Positions 18,884 through 28,405 of a DNA stretch of 64,000 nucleotides are shown here, piece after piece. How positions within the stretch are numbered: position 1 is the first letter of the stretch; every line of letters starts with the position of its first letter. A program made the position numbers and the translations under genes. The notes below the pieces were generated by a model. It ran no database searches. It worked only from the letters and a program-made list of their open reading frames with translations, and was not told the DNA's origin. This DNA comes from Oceanicella sp. SM1341 (lineage in GTDB: Bacteria > Pseudomonadota > Alphaproteobacteria > Rhodobacterales > Rhodobacteraceae), in contig NZ_QRGC01000003.1 in the NCBI RefSeq assembly GCF_003448965.1, forward strand, positions 186,001-250,000, written 5' to 3'.

Positions 18884-18949
18884 GCCCCGAGGCGGGGCGT
18901 TTGCGGTTTGCCCCGCGCTCGGGGCGTTGATCTTCGCCCCCGGTGGGGC
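18884..18949 (-). repeat. Three evenly spaced hairpins in the odhA leader
   Basis: Three short inverted repeats lie in a row between sucD and odhA: GCCCCG-AGG-CGGGGC (18884-18898), GCCCCG-CGCT-CGGGGC (18910-18925) and GCCCC-CGGT-GGGGC (18936-18949). Their starts are exactly 26 bp apart. They sit 38 bases upstream of the odhA start codon in the transcribed strand. Possible roles are mRNA stabilisation, attenuation between sucD and odhA, or a repeated protein-binding site. Confidence 0.6.
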
Positions 18950-18991
18950 GTCGGAGGTGGTGGCGCACCTTGGCGCGCCACCCGTTACCAT

Positions 18992-19873
18992 TTAGCCAAT
19001 GGCCTTCAGAACCGCCTCGCCGAGGCCCGCCGGGCTGTCGGCAACCACGATCCCGGCCGACTTCATGGCCTCGATCTTGTCTTCCGCACCGCCCTTGCCG
19101 CCGGCGATGATCGCCCCGGCATGGCCCATGCGGCGGCCCTTCGGCGCGGTGCGCCCGGCGATGAACCCGGCGACCGGCTTCTTGCGGCCCCGCTTCGCCT
19201 CGTCGGCGAGGAACTGCGCGGCCTCTTCCTCGGCGGAGCCGCCGATCTCGCCGATCATGATGATGGACTGGGTCTCATCATCGGCAAGCAGCCATTCCAG
19301 CGCATCGATGTGCTCGGTGCCCTTGATCGGGTCGCCACCGATGCCGATGCAGGTCGACTGGCCCAGGCCGGCGGCGGTGGTCTGCGCCACGGCCTCATAC
19401 GTAAGCGTGCCGGAGCGCGAAACCACACCCACGCTCCCGCGCTTGTGAATATGCCCCGGCATGATGCCGATCTTGCACGCATCCGGCGTGATCACGCCCG
19501 GGCAGTTCGGGCCGATGAGGATGGAGGACGAGCCCTGCAGGGCGCGCTTCACCCGCATCATGTCCAGCACCGGGATGCCCTCGGTGATGCACACGATCAG
19601 CTCCAGGCCGGCGTCGATGGCCTCGAGGATCGAGTCGGCCGCGAACGGGGGCGGCACGTAGATCGCGGTCGCGTTGGCGCCGGTCACGTGGCGCGCCTCG
19701 GCCACGGTGTCGAACACCGGCAGGTTCAGGTGGGTCTGGCCACCCTTGCCCGGGGTCACGCCGCCGACCATCTTGGTGCCGTAGGCGATCGCCTGCTCGG
19801 AGTGGAACGTGCCCTGCGAGCCGGTGAAGCCCTGGCAGATCACCTTGGTGTTTTCGTTTACGAGTACGGCCAT
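18992..19873 (-). CDS. sucD: Succinate-CoA ligase, alpha subunit
   Basis: With SucC this subunit interconverts succinyl-CoA and succinate with nucleotide triphosphate formation. The 293-residue product has the CoA-binding Rossmann part ([20 protein letters not shown]), a central [20 protein letters not shown], and the phosphorylated His in [10 protein letters not shown]. The ATG at 19873 follows GGGAGG; an in-frame extension to 19912 adds residues foreign to the family. It lies 85 bp downstream of a small secreted-protein gene that separates it from sucC. Confidence 0.97.
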   Translation of the reverse strand: MAVLVNENTKVICQGFTGSQGTFHSEQAIAYGTKMVGGVTPGKGGQTHLNLPVFDTVAEARHVTGANATAIYVPPPFAADSILEAIDAGLELIVCITEGIPVLDMMRVKRALQGSSSILIGPNCPGVITPDACKIGIMPGHIHKRGSVGVVSRSGTLTYEAVAQTTAAGLGQSTCIGIGGDPIKGTEHIDALEWLLADDETQSIIMIGEIGGSAEEEAAQFLADEAKRGRKKPVAGFIAGRTAPKGRRMGHAGAIIAGGKGGAEDKIEAMKSAGIVVADSPAGLGEAVLKAIG

Positions 19874-19958
19874 GAGGGCCTCCCTTCGTAGTGGCGCCAC
19901 CGCGCCGTGCATGTACTGTCGCGCGGGGGTCTCCCGCGCTGGATCCTGTCAGCCGCCG

Positions 19959-20441
19959 TCAGTCGGCGGTAAATCCGATCGAGCTGCCCTGCCCGCCGCA
20001 GGCCTCTTCGCGCCCCGAGGAGCCGAAGGTGACCGCGATGCTGGCCTCGCCGGTCTCGACCACCGGGCCCGCGCATTCCCCCTCACCGGGGGTGCTCTCG
20101 AACCCGGCCGCGGAGACCGCCTGGCCGGCAAGCGCCTTCGCCTCGTCGAGCGACACGGCCTTGGCCTCGAAGCGGCAGCTGCCGCCCTCGGGGCTCACCA
20201 TGCCGCCCACGCCGCCCTGCGCGAACTCATGCGTGGGCTGGCCCTCGTAGGTCAGCTCGGCATGTTTCCAGCCGGCGGCCTCGAACGCGTCCACCGCGCC
20301 CTGCAGGTCGTCGGCATTGGCAAGGCAGGTCTCGAAGGCCGCGCCGAGGCTGGGCCCCGGCTCGGTCGTGCTCAGATCCGCCGCGCCGGCCGCCGAGGCG
20401 CCGGTGAGCAGGAAGGTTGCGATGAGGGCGAGGCTGCGCAT
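19959..20441 (-). CDS. Secreted protein of unknown function, between sucC and sucD
   Basis: The 160-residue product begins with a clear Sec signal peptide ([20 protein letters not shown], cut near residue 20). The mature part is acidic and has four Cys residues (CLAN, SCRF, GECAG, EACGG) that could form two disulfides in the periplasm. No family motif is recognised. Its ATG is four bases after the sucC stop, so it is almost certainly co-transcribed and coupled. The position between the two subunits of succinate-CoA ligase is unusual for a periplasmic protein. Confidence 0.8.
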   Translation of the reverse strand: MRSLALIATFLLTGASAAGAADLSTTEPGPSLGAAFETCLANADDLQGAVDAFEAAGWKHAELTYEGQPTHEFAQGGVGGMVSPEGGSCRFEAKAVSLDEAKALAGQAVSAAGFESTPGEGECAGPVVETGEASIAVTFGSSGREEACGGQGSSIGFTAD

Positions 20442-20445
20442 CGGA

Positions 20446-21639
20446 TCAGCCCTTGACCGCCTTGACGATCTTCTGCGCGGCGTCGGCGAGGTTGTCGGCA
20501 GCGATCACGGCCAGGCCGCTCTCGTTGATGATCTTCTTGCCCAGCTCCACGTTCGTGCCCTCGAGGCGCACGACCAGCGGAACCTGCAGCCCGACTTCCT
20601 TCACCGCGGCGATCACGCCCTCGGCGATGACGTCGCAGCGCATGATGCCGCCGAAGATGTTCACGAGGATGCCCTTCACCTGGCTGTCGGAGGTGATGAT
20701 CTTGAACGCCTCGGTCACCTTCTCCTTCGTGGCGCCGCCGCCGACGTCGAGGAAGTTGGCCGGCTCCGCGCCGTAGAGCTTGATGATGTCCATCGTCGCC
20801 ATCGCGAGGCCGGCGCCGTTGACCATGCAGCCGATCTCGCCATCGAGCGCGATGTAGTTCAGGTCGAACTTGGAGGCGGCGAGTTCCTTGGGGTCTTCCT
20901 CGGTCTCGTCGCGCAGGCTCATGATGTCCTGGTGGCGGTACATCGCGTTGCCGTCGAAGCCCATCTTGCAGTCGAGGCACTTCACGTTGCCGTCGGTGGT
21001 CAGGATGAGCGGGTTGATCTCGAGCATCTCGAGATCCTTCTCGATGAACAGCTTGTAGAGATCGGAGACCAGCTTCACGCACTGCTTGAACGCGGCGCCC
21101 TTGAGGCCGAGCTCGAAGGCCACCTTGCGGCCGTGGAAGCCGGAGAGGCCGGAGGCCGGGTCGACCGAGAAGGTCAGGATCTTCTCGGGCGTGGACGCCG
21201 CCACTTCCTCGATGTCCATGCCGCCCTCGGTGGAGACCACGAAGGACACGCGCGAGGTCTGCCGGTCGACGAGCAGCGAGAGGTAGAACTCCTTCTCGAT
21301 GTCCGAGCCGTCCTCGATGTAGACGCGGTTGACCTGCTTGCCGGCATCGCCGGTCTGGATGGTCACGAGGGTGCGGCCCAGCATCTTCTGGGCTTCCTCG
21401 GCGGCTTCCTCGACCGACTTGCAGATGCGCACGCCGCCCTTGGGGCCCGCCTCGGCTTCCTTGAAGGAACCCTTGCCGCGGCCGCCCGCGTGGATCTGCG
21501 CCTTCACGACCCAGATGGGGCCGTCAAGCTCGCCGGCCGCACTCTTGGCCTCCTCGGCCCGCAGGACGATACGCCCGTCCGACACGGGGGCCCCGTAGGC
21601 CTTCAGAAGCTGCTTTGCCTGGTATTCGTGGATGTTCAT
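20446..21639 (-). CDS. sucC: Succinate-CoA ligase, beta subunit
   Basis: This 397-residue subunit has an N-terminal ATP-grasp domain ([41 protein letters not shown]) and a C-terminal CoA-ligase domain with [20 protein letters not shown] and [10 protein letters not shown]. It binds nucleotide and succinate. It is the first gene of the suc-odh series; GGAG lies before the ATG. The 314-bp leader upstream contains a candidate promoter and two TGTGATCACA palindromes shared with the sdh operon. Confidence 0.98.
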   Translation of the reverse strand: MNIHEYQAKQLLKAYGAPVSDGRIVLRAEEAKSAAGELDGPIWVVKAQIHAGGRGKGSFKEAEAGPKGGVRICKSVEEAAEEAQKMLGRTLVTIQTGDAGKQVNRVYIEDGSDIEKEFYLSLLVDRQTSRVSFVVSTEGGMDIEEVAASTPEKILTFSVDPASGLSGFHGRKVAFELGLKGAAFKQCVKLVSDLYKLFIEKDLEMLEINPLILTTDGNVKCLDCKMGFDGNAMYRHQDIMSLRDETEEDPKELAASKFDLNYIALDGEIGCMVNGAGLAMATMDIIKLYGAEPANFLDVGGGATKEKVTEAFKIITSDSQVKGILVNIFGGIMRCDVIAEGVIAAVKEVGLQVPLVVRLEGTNVELGKKIINESGLAVIAADNLADAAQKIVKAVKG

Positions 21640-21776
21640 CGCACTCGCTCCGATTCATCTGCATCTGCGGGCCCGCCGGGGGCCACCGCGATTAAGGGGG
21701 AGCCTTAGCAAGATTCATTGCTTTGACAACCGCCCAACCGCTATCTCCCGCCGGTTGCGGAAAAGAAAACGGCTTT

Positions 21777-21807
21777 TGTGATCACATGATTTTTTCTTGT
21801 GATCACA
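21777..21807. promoter_or_regulatory. Paired TGTGATCACA operators upstream of sucC
   Basis: Two perfect 10-bp palindromes TGTGATCACA occupy 21777-21786 and 21798-21807. Their starts are 21 bp apart, two turns of the helix, so dimers would bind on the same face. The same motif occurs in three copies upstream of sdhC. The protein is not identified; the half-site resembles that of CRP-like proteins but with no spacer, and GntR-type proteins also use short palindromes. Confidence 0.7.
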
Positions 21808-21900
21808 TCGATGGGGCACGGCGCCGAATCGGGCTCCGCGGCCTTGGTGGCGCGACTCATCGCCCCGTCGGGCCGGCCCGGTCGGCCTGCCCGGAAAACA

Positions 21901-21931
21901 GAAAGGGCCCGGCGATGCGCCGGGCCCTTTC
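21901..21931 (-). terminator. mdh rho-independent terminator
   Basis: GAAAGGGCCCGGCG and CGCCGGGCCCTTTC make a perfect 14-bp stem with a 3-nt loop, 22 bases after the mdh stop, followed by TGTTTTCC. The mdh transcript therefore probably ends before the sucC promoter region. Confidence 0.88.
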
Positions 21932-21953
21932 GCTTACCATCCTCGTTCCGGCC

Positions 21954-22940
<987 letters not shown>

Positions 22941-23052
22941 TCAAAACGGGTGCGGAGTAGCCCGAAATCGGGATTTTCGCAAGTGCAACACACGTTCACC
23001 ATTGATCCGGGGTCGCCCGGAGGCCATGAGTCGGGCCGTGCAACCCCCGGGG

Positions 23053-23811
23053 ATGACTATGCAGTTCGACTGGCTTTTCTTCGCGATGACCATCCCGGCG
23101 GTGATCTTCGCAGGTGTCTCGAAAGGCGGGTTCGGCGCCGGCGCCGGCTTCGCCGCAACCCCCTTCCTGGCCTTGATTCTCCCGCCGCACGTGGCCGTGG
23201 GGCTGATGCTTCCGCTGCTCATGGTGATGGACGTGACCTCGCTGCGCGTCTACTGGCGCAAGTGGGACTGGCGCAACGCCCGGGCCATCATGGCGGGCGC
23301 GGTGCCGGGTGTGCTCCTCGGCATGCTGCTGTTCAACTGGGCGAACCCGGACGTGATCCGGCTGGTGATCGGCCTCACCGCGGTGGGGTTCGTGGCCTTC
23401 CAGCTCGCCCGGGCACGGGGGCTGATCAGCTCCGCGCCGCGGCCGTTCCGCCTCGCCTCCGCCGGGTTCTGGGGCATGGCGAGCGGTTTCACCAGCTTCG
23501 TGAGCCACGCGGGCGGGCCGCCTGCCGCCATCCACCTGCTGGGCCAGCAGCTCGACAAGCGCACATACCAGGCCACCACGGTGCTGATCTTCTGGTGGAT
23601 CAACCTCATCAAGCTGCCGCCCTTCCTCGCGCTCGACATCATCACCAGCCGCTCGCTTCTCGCCGACCTCATCCTCGCGCCGGTGGCCATCCTCGCCACC
23701 CTGCTGGGGGCCTGGGCGCACAACCACGTGCCGGAGAAGCCCTATTTCGCCGCCGTCTACGTGTGCCTCGTGATCACGGGGGGAAAACTGATCTTCGACG
23801 GGCTCACCTGA
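23053..23811 (+). CDS. TauE/SafE-family membrane transporter
   Basis: The 252-residue product is an integral membrane protein with about eight hydrophobic helices. It has the two TauE/SafE half-repeats, seen as GVSKGGFGAGAGFAATPFLA near the N-terminus and FTSFVSHAGGPPAAIHLL in the second half. This family moves small anions such as sulfite, sulfonates or sulfoacetate, with the direction often outward; the substrate here is unknown. ATG codons at 23026, 23053 and 23059 are all in frame; 23053 gives the usual length. It is divergent from mdh. Confidence 0.83.
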   Translation: MTMQFDWLFFAMTIPAVIFAGVSKGGFGAGAGFAATPFLALILPPHVAVGLMLPLLMVMDVTSLRVYWRKWDWRNARAIMAGAVPGVLLGMLLFNWANPDVIRLVIGLTAVGFVAFQLARARGLISSAPRPFRLASAGFWGMASGFTSFVSHAGGPPAAIHLLGQQLDKRTYQATTVLIFWWINLIKLPPFLALDIITSRSLLADLILAPVAILATLLGAWAHNHVPEKPYFAAVYVCLVITGGKLIFDGLT

Positions 23812-23859
23812 GCCCGCCGACCGTCACTCCCGGGGAGCGCACCCGCCGAAAGTCGCGGC

Positions 23860-24180
23860 TCAGGTGGGCCTGCCGGTTTCGACCGCGAGCTCGGCCTGTC
23901 CGTCCCAGGCCTCGCCGGCGGCCACGAGGCAGGCCATTCCGTTGGGCATGGTGACCAGGATGGTCCAGGTGCCGCTCTCCGGGCTCGCGAAGATCTCGAT
24001 CACGCCCTGGTCGCGCTGCAGGCCCATGCTCTGCCGGGTTTCGCCGTACTTCTCCGCCAAGCGCTGGATGATGGCGGTGCGGTTTCCGCAGGCCCGCTCG
24101 CCGGCCGATGCCGCCGGGCCGAGCGCGACCTGGGCCGCGAGGAGGACGCCGAGGGCGCCGAGAACATGTCCGATGCGCAT
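23860..24180 (-). CDS. Small secreted protein
   Basis: The 106-residue product has a Sec signal peptide (about residues 1-26, ending ASAGERAC region). The mature domain contains RTAIIQRLAEKYGETRQSMG, a pattern I associate with periplasmic proteins common in Rhodobacterales, then IEIFASPESGTWTILVTMPNG and one more Cys in GMACLVAAG. Two Cys residues could form a disulfide. No reaction can be assigned. The gene is convergent with tauE and divergent from mcl2. Confidence 0.72.
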   Translation of the reverse strand: MRIGHVLGALGVLLAAQVALGPAASAGERACGNRTAIIQRLAEKYGETRQSMGLQRDQGVIEIFASPESGTWTILVTMPNGMACLVAAGEAWDGQAELAVETGRPT

Positions 24181-24517
24181 TTTGCTTCACCTTTCCGGCA
24201 GCCGTGCAGGGCCGGGCCGCGGCTTTGCCGCGCGCCAGCAGGCGTGCCACTGAACTCCACAGATCCGGTCCGTCCGGCGCGACCTGCCCCGCTTGCCGGG
24301 GTCGATGCCTCCCCGCAGCCGGGCGGGAACGTGAGTCCAGTTGGCGGCAAACAAAAGAACATCGGGTAAACGCCGGGGCAGCGCGCGCTGCACCGCACCC
24401 CGACGCAACGCGAAACATTGTTCCACCCCGAGGTTCCGCGAGGAAATTATCGGTCGACACGATTCCTTCGCCTGTGCAATATGCGGCGCTGCACCACGCA
24501 GAACCGAGGGACAAGCC
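24181..24517. promoter_or_regulatory. Divergent spacer with candidate mcl2 promoter
   Basis: A 337-bp gap between the divergent small secreted-protein gene and mcl2. A sigma-70-like element for mcl2 is TCGACA (24454-24459) with a 17-bp spacer and CAATAT (24477-24482). No repeat or RNA gene was seen in the rest. Confidence 0.35.
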
Positions 24518-25399
24518 ATGACCGCCGACCAGACCCGCCCGCGTCGTTCCGTGCTCTACATGCCGGGCTCCAGGGCCCGGGCGCTGGAGAAGGCCCGCAG
24601 CCTCGCCGCCGATTCCCTGATCCTCGACCTCGAGGACGCGGTGACGCCGGAGGAGAAGCCCGCCGCGCGCGACCTGGTCTGCGCCGCGGTGCGAGAGGGC
24701 GGCTACGGCGGCCGCGAGCTGGTGATCCGCATCAACGGGCTCGACACCGAGTGGGGCGCGGCCGATCTCGAGGCCGCCTGCGCCGCCGGGCCCGACGCCA
24801 TCCTGCTGCCCAAGGTCTCCCGCCCGGAGGACATCACCGGGCTCGAGGCGAAGATGGCCGCCGCGCCCGCGCACACCCGCATCTGGGCGATGATGGAGAC
24901 GCCGCTGGGCATGCTCAACGCCGCCGCCATCGCCGCCGCCTCGCCCCGGCTGGCCTGTTTCGTGATGGGCACCAACGACCTGGTGAAGGACCTGCAGGCC
25001 CGCCACACGCCCGACCGCCTGCCGGTGATGACCTCGCTCGGCCTCTGCCTGCTGGCGGCGCGGGCGCATGGGCTCGCGATCATCGACGGGGTCTACAACG
25101 CCTTCCGCGACGAGGAGGGCCTGCGCGCCTCCTGCCTGCAGGGGCTGGAGATGGGCTTCGACGGCAAGACGCTGATCCACCCCGCCCAGCTGCCCATTGC
25201 CAACGAGGTCTTCGCCCCCACGGCGGAGGACCTCGCCCAGGCCGAGGCCTATGTGAGCGCCTTCGAGGCCGCGATGGCCGAGGGCGCGGGGGTGGCCGTG
25301 GTCGACGGGCGCATCGTGGAGAACCTGCACGTGGAGAACGCCCGCCGCCTGCTCGCCCAGGCTGCGGCCATCCGGGAGCTTGAAGCGGGCGCGGCCTGA
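24518..25399 (+). CDS. mcl2: HpcH/HpaI (CitE-like) CoA-ester lyase, probable (3S)-malyl-CoA thioesterase
   Basis: This 293-residue protein belongs to the CitE/malyl-CoA lyase family. It starts RRSVLYMPGSRARALEKA, has the Mg-binding LILDLEDAVTPEEK, the catalytic Arg in VIRINGLDTEW, and the metal-binding Glu in MMETPLGMLNA. In the ethylmalonyl-CoA pathway the Mcl2 branch hydrolyses (3S)-malyl-CoA to malate and CoA. Linkage to mch, ccr and ecm supports Mcl2 over citramalyl- or citryl-CoA lyase, but sequence alone does not separate them. CGAGGG lies before the ATG. Confidence 0.83.
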   Translation: MTADQTRPRRSVLYMPGSRARALEKARSLAADSLILDLEDAVTPEEKPAARDLVCAAVREGGYGGRELVIRINGLDTEWGAADLEAACAAGPDAILLPKVSRPEDITGLEAKMAAAPAHTRIWAMMETPLGMLNAAAIAAASPRLACFVMGTNDLVKDLQARHTPDRLPVMTSLGLCLLAARAHGLAIIDGVYNAFRDEEGLRASCLQGLEMGFDGKTLIHPAQLPIANEVFAPTAEDLAQAEAYVSAFEAAMAEGAGVAVVDGRIVENLHVENARRLLAQAAAIRELEAGAA

Positions 25400-25439
25400 G
25401 GCCTAGGGTGCGGCAGGGAAACACGAAGGACGTACCCAG

Positions 25440-25994
25440 ATGACACTGCTGATCATCGGCCTCATCCTGTGGTGGGGCGCGCATCTCCTCAAACGGCTGG
25501 CACCGGGGCTCAGGGCCTCGATGGGGGACAAGACGGGCAAGGGCGTGGTCGCGGTGGCGCTGCTCCTTTCGCTGGTGCTGATGGTGCTGGGCTATCGTGG
25601 CGCGGATTTCGTGAACGTCTGGTTTCCGCCGATGTGGGCCTGGCATCTCAACAACCTGCTGATGCTCATCGCCATCGCGCTGCTCGGCATGGGACATTCG
25701 AAGGGCCGGGCGCGGAGCTGGTTCCGCCACCCGATGCTGATGGCCGTGGCCACCTGGGGCGTGGCCCACCTTCTGGTCAACGGCGATCTGGCCTCCGTCG
25801 TGCTCTTCGGCGGGCTCGCGGCCTGGGCGGTGGCGGAGATGCTGGTCATCAACGCCACCTCGCCTGCCTGGGTGCGGCCCGAGCCGGGCCCCGCCAAGGG
25901 CGACATGCGCCTCGCCCTCATCACCATCATCGCCTTCGTGCTGATCGTCGCCGTCCACTGGGGCGTGTTCGGCGTGAAGCCCTTTCCGGGATAA
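25440..25994 (+). CDS. nnrU: NnrU-family membrane protein
   Basis: The 184-residue product has about five transmembrane helices and the NnrU signature: LGYRGADFVNVWFPPMW and LLGMGHSKGRARSWFRHPML. NnrU was first tied to nitric oxide metabolism, but family members occur in many bacteria with no denitrification genes nearby, as here. It lies 40 bp after mcl2 and four bp before a DUF1737 gene, so it is probably part of the mcl2-to-mch transcript. Confidence 0.85.
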   Translation: MTLLIIGLILWWGAHLLKRLAPGLRASMGDKTGKGVVAVALLLSLVLMVLGYRGADFVNVWFPPMWAWHLNNLLMLIAIALLGMGHSKGRARSWFRHPMLMAVATWGVAHLLVNGDLASVVLFGGLAAWAVAEMLVINATSPAWVRPEPGPAKGDMRLALITIIAFVLIVAVHWGVFGVKPFPG

Positions 25995-25998
25995 CATC

Positions 25999-26202
25999 AT
26001 GATCGCCTACCGTTTTCTCACCGAGGACGACACCTCCGCCTTCTGCCACAAGGTCACGGAGGCGCTCTCGAAGGGCTGGGTGCTGCACGGCGCGCCGAGC
26101 TATGCCTATGACGCCGGCCGCGGCGTGATGCGCTGCGGGCAGGCTGTCACCAAGGAGGTCGACGGGGAGTACTCCCCGGAGGTGAAACTCGGCCGGCTCT
26201 GA
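25999..26202 (+). CDS. DUF1737 small protein
   Basis: This 67-residue protein has the DUF1737 pattern: an N-terminal YRFLTEDDTSAFCHKVTEAL, then GWVLHGAPSYAYDAGRGVMR and the closing GQAVTKEVDGEYSPEVKLG. The fold is expected to be small and cytoplasmic; no function is established. It sits four bases after nnrU and 28 bp before mch, inside the same likely operon. Confidence 0.82.
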   Translation: MIAYRFLTEDDTSAFCHKVTEALSKGWVLHGAPSYAYDAGRGVMRCGQAVTKEVDGEYSPEVKLGRL

Positions 26203-26230
26203 TCCGGCCGGCAGGGGGAGGACCACGGGT

Positions 26231-27280
26231 TTGGCGACACGAGACAAGACCAGCGCCGGGCATTTCTTCGAGGATTACCGGGTGGGCCAGCACCTCGCCC
26301 ATGCCGTGCCGCGCACGGTGGGGGCGGGGGAGCGCGCGCTCTACACCGCGCTCTACCCCGGCCGCTTCGCGCTCTACTCGTCGGACGAGTTCGCCCGGGC
26401 CTGCGGCCTGCCCGCCAGCCCGCTGGAGGATCTCGCCGCCTTCCACGTGGTGTTCGGCAAGTCGGTGCCCGATGTCTCGCTGAACGCGGTGGCGAACCTC
26501 GGCTATGCCGAGGGCCGCTTCCTCGCCCCGGTCTGGCCGGGCGACACGCTCACCACCGCCTCCGAGGTGATCGGGCTGAAGCAGAATTCCAACGGCCGCT
26601 CCGGCGTGGTCTGGGTGCGCTCCACCGGCACAAACCAGCACGGCGCGCCGGTGATGAGCTACGTGCGCTGGGTGATGGTGCGAAAGCGTGACCCGGAGGC
26701 GCCGGCCCCCGAGACCGTGGTGCCCGAGCTTGCAGGCGCGGTGGCGGCGGAGGATCTCGTGCTGCCCCCGGGGCTCGACTTCACCGGCTACGATTTCGCC
26801 CTCGCCGGCGCGCCGCATGCCTGGGAGGATTACGAGATCGGCGAGCGCATCGACCATGTCGACGGCGTGACGGTGGAGGAAGCCGAGCACATGATGGCCA
26901 CGCGCCTGTGGCAGAACACCGCCAGGGTGCATTTCGACGCCACCTTCCGCGAGGACGGCCGCCGGCTGATCTATGGCGGTCACGTGATATCCCTCGCCCG
27001 CGCGCTGAGCTACAACGGGCTCGGCAATGCCCAGATCATCGCCGCGATCAACGCCGGCAGCCACGCGAACCCCTGCTTTGCCGGCACCACGGTGCGGGCC
27101 TGGTCGGAGGTGCTCGACAAGGCCGAAACCCCGGCGCCCGGCGTGGGCGCGCTGCGGCTGCGGCTGGTCGCCACCAGCGGCGAGAGCGCCGGATTTCCCC
27201 TGCGCGGGGCCGACGGGCGCTACCTGCCGGAGGTGCTGCTCGACCTCGATATCTGGGCGCTGATGCCGCGGCGCGGTTGA
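26231..27280 (+). CDS. mch: Mesaconyl-CoA hydratase (beta-methylmalyl-CoA dehydratase)
   Basis: This 349-residue enzyme is a double MaoC-like hot-dog protein that hydrates mesaconyl-CoA to beta-methylmalyl-CoA in the ethylmalonyl-CoA pathway. The first half has RFALYSSDEFARACGLPASP and GKSVPDVSLNAVANLGYAEG; the second half has DHVDGVTVEEAEHMMATRLW, YGGHVISLARALSYNGLGNA and NAGSHANPCFAGTTV. It starts with TTG, nine bases after a strong GGGGGAGG site, and this gives the family's usual N-terminus. Its stop lies just before the sdh control region. Confidence 0.94.
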   Translation: MATRDKTSAGHFFEDYRVGQHLAHAVPRTVGAGERALYTALYPGRFALYSSDEFARACGLPASPLEDLAAFHVVFGKSVPDVSLNAVANLGYAEGRFLAPVWPGDTLTTASEVIGLKQNSNGRSGVVWVRSTGTNQHGAPVMSYVRWVMVRKRDPEAPAPETVVPELAGAVAAEDLVLPPGLDFTGYDFALAGAPHAWEDYEIGERIDHVDGVTVEEAEHMMATRLWQNTARVHFDATFREDGRRLIYGGHVISLARALSYNGLGNAQIIAAINAGSHANPCFAGTTVRAWSEVLDKAETPAPGVGALRLRLVATSGESAGFPLRGADGRYLPEVLLDLDIWALMPRRG

Positions 27281-27606
27281 GTCGGGGTTTGTGATCACAA
27301 TCCCGGCGCGCAATTTCTTGCTGTGATCACGCTTGATATTTGCGTGATCACAAATCGGACACAAAAAGCGAAAATCCCGGGGATCGGCGATTTTCCCTTT
27401 GTAAGCGCCCCGCCGAATGGCCTAGCTTGCGGCGCATCATCCGGGCTTCGGGTCGTTCCGGCCCGCGGTCACACCGGGCCGGCCGCCGGCCCGCCCTCCT
27501 CGCGGGGCGGTGCCGGAACAGGCCGTTAAGGTTTCGGTGCAAGGAACAGGAACAAGACCCGCGCGCTGAAAGCAGCGTGCCCAAGCGGACAAGCCAGGGG
27601 AAGCAC
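27281..27606 (+). promoter_or_regulatory. sdh operon control region
   Basis: This 326-bp spacer between mch and sdhC starts with three TGTGATCACA-type sites (27290-27352). Downstream lies an inverted repeat GAAAATC / GATTTTC (27369-27394) with CC/GG pairs inside it, followed by CCTTTG; this could be an early terminator or leader hairpin. About 200 transcribed bases remain before the sdhC start. No convincing -35/-10 pair stands out, so the position of the operators relative to the promoter is unknown. Confidence 0.5.
27290..27352. promoter_or_regulatory. Three phased TGTGATCACA operators upstream of sdhC
   Basis: The sites are 27290-27299 (perfect, inside the 12-bp palindrome TTGTGATCACAA), 27322-27331 (TGTGATCACG) and 27343-27352 (CGTGATCACA). 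Spacing between starts is 32 and 21 bp, about three and two helical turns. The same palindrome pair with 21-bp spacing precedes sucC, so a shared regulator of the suc and sdh operons is likely. Its identity is not shown by the sequence. Confidence 0.7.
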
Positions 27607-27999
27607 ATGGCCGATGTCAACCGGGGGAACCGCCCCCTCTCGCCCTTCATGATCGGGCAGGTCTATCGCCCGCAGATCACGTCCGTCCTCTCCATCATCC
27701 ACCGCATCACCGGCGTCGCCATGGCGGCATCCGGCGCGCTGATCGTCTGGTGGTTCATCGCCGCCGCGACGGGAGAGGATTACTTCGAGTTCGCCGACGG
27801 GCTGCTCACCTCCTGGATCGGCACGCTGGTCATGCTCGCCTCGCTCTGGGCGCTCTGGTATCACTTCTGCAACGGCCTGCGCCACCTGTGGTGGGACCTC
27901 GGCCGCGGCTTCGAGCTCGACCAGGTGACCCGCTCGGGCATGGTGACCCTGGTCGCCTCGGCGGTGCTCACCGTCTTCACCGTCATCGTGGTCATGTAA
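27607..27999 (+). CDS. sdhC: Succinate dehydrogenase cytochrome b556 subunit
   Basis: This 130-residue membrane anchor helps bind heme b and ubiquinone. It has three transmembrane helices and the family signature RPLSPFMIGQVYRPQITSVL with SIIHRITGV, and the heme-ligand His in WYHFCNGLRHLWWDLG. The ATG at 27607 follows AGGGGAAG. It opens the sdh operon; sdhD follows after 13 bp. Confidence 0.95.
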   Translation: MADVNRGNRPLSPFMIGQVYRPQITSVLSIIHRITGVAMAASGALIVWWFIAAATGEDYFEFADGLLTSWIGTLVMLASLWALWYHFCNGLRHLWWDLGRGFELDQVTRSGMVTLVASAVLTVFTVIVVM

Positions 28000-28012
28000 G
28001 GGAGCCCGCGCC

Positions 28013-28393
28013 ATGCAGTTTCGTACCGACCGGCAGCGTGCCACCGGCCTCGGCGCCGCCAAGGAAGGCGTCGGCCACTGGTGGAACCAGCGTGTCACCG
28101 CCGTCGCCCTCGCGGTGCTCGTGCTCCTGTTCATCTGGCCGCTGGGCTCCGCCCTGGGCGAGGATTACGACGAGGTTCTGGAAACCTATCGCAATCCGTT
28201 CAACGCCATCGTCGCCATCCTCATGTTCGCCACCGCCTTCTACCACCTGAAGCTCGGCCTCCAGGTGGTGATCGAGGACTATGTGCACGGCAAGGCCATG
28301 CGCACCGCCCTGCTGCTGGCCAACACCCTGCTCTGCGCCTTCTTCGGCATCGCCGGCGTCTTCGCCGTCGTGAAGATCGCCCTCGGCGCCTGA
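28013..28393 (+). CDS. sdhD: Succinate dehydrogenase membrane anchor subunit
   Basis: The 126-residue product is the second membrane anchor of complex II. It has three hydrophobic helices, the early GVGHWWNQRVTAVAL, and a heme/quinone-site stretch FYHLKLGLQVVIEDYVHG. The order sdhC-sdhD-sdhA is the normal one, with a 12-bp gap to sdhA. Confidence 0.94.
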   Translation: MQFRTDRQRATGLGAAKEGVGHWWNQRVTAVALAVLVLLFIWPLGSALGEDYDEVLETYRNPFNAIVAILMFATAFYHLKLGLQVVIEDYVHGKAMRTALLLANTLLCAFFGIAGVFAVVKIALGA

Positions 28394-28405
28394 TCGGAGA
28401 ACACC

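Larger units (their letters stand above)
21640..21953 (-). promoter_or_regulatory. sucC upstream control region
   Basis: This 314-bp spacer between mdh and sucC holds, reading toward sucC, two operator-like palindromes (21777-21807), a possible sigma-70 promoter with TTGTCA (21724-21729) and a TAAGGC-like -10, and the sucC ribosome-binding site. The mdh terminator occupies its far end. The operators lie about 50-80 bp upstream of the -35 box, which suits an activator, but the true start point is unknown. Confidence 0.5.

Noticed and set aside
14995-18930. A 1311-codon open frame on the plus strand
   Set aside because: It is antisense to odhA and odhB; its composition (His-, Leu-, Gly-, Ala-rich) and lack of motifs are typical of high-GC shadow frames.
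23769-23778. A further palindrome CGTGATCACG
   Set aside because: It lies within the end of the tauE coding sequence, alone and without phased partners, so it is probably chance.
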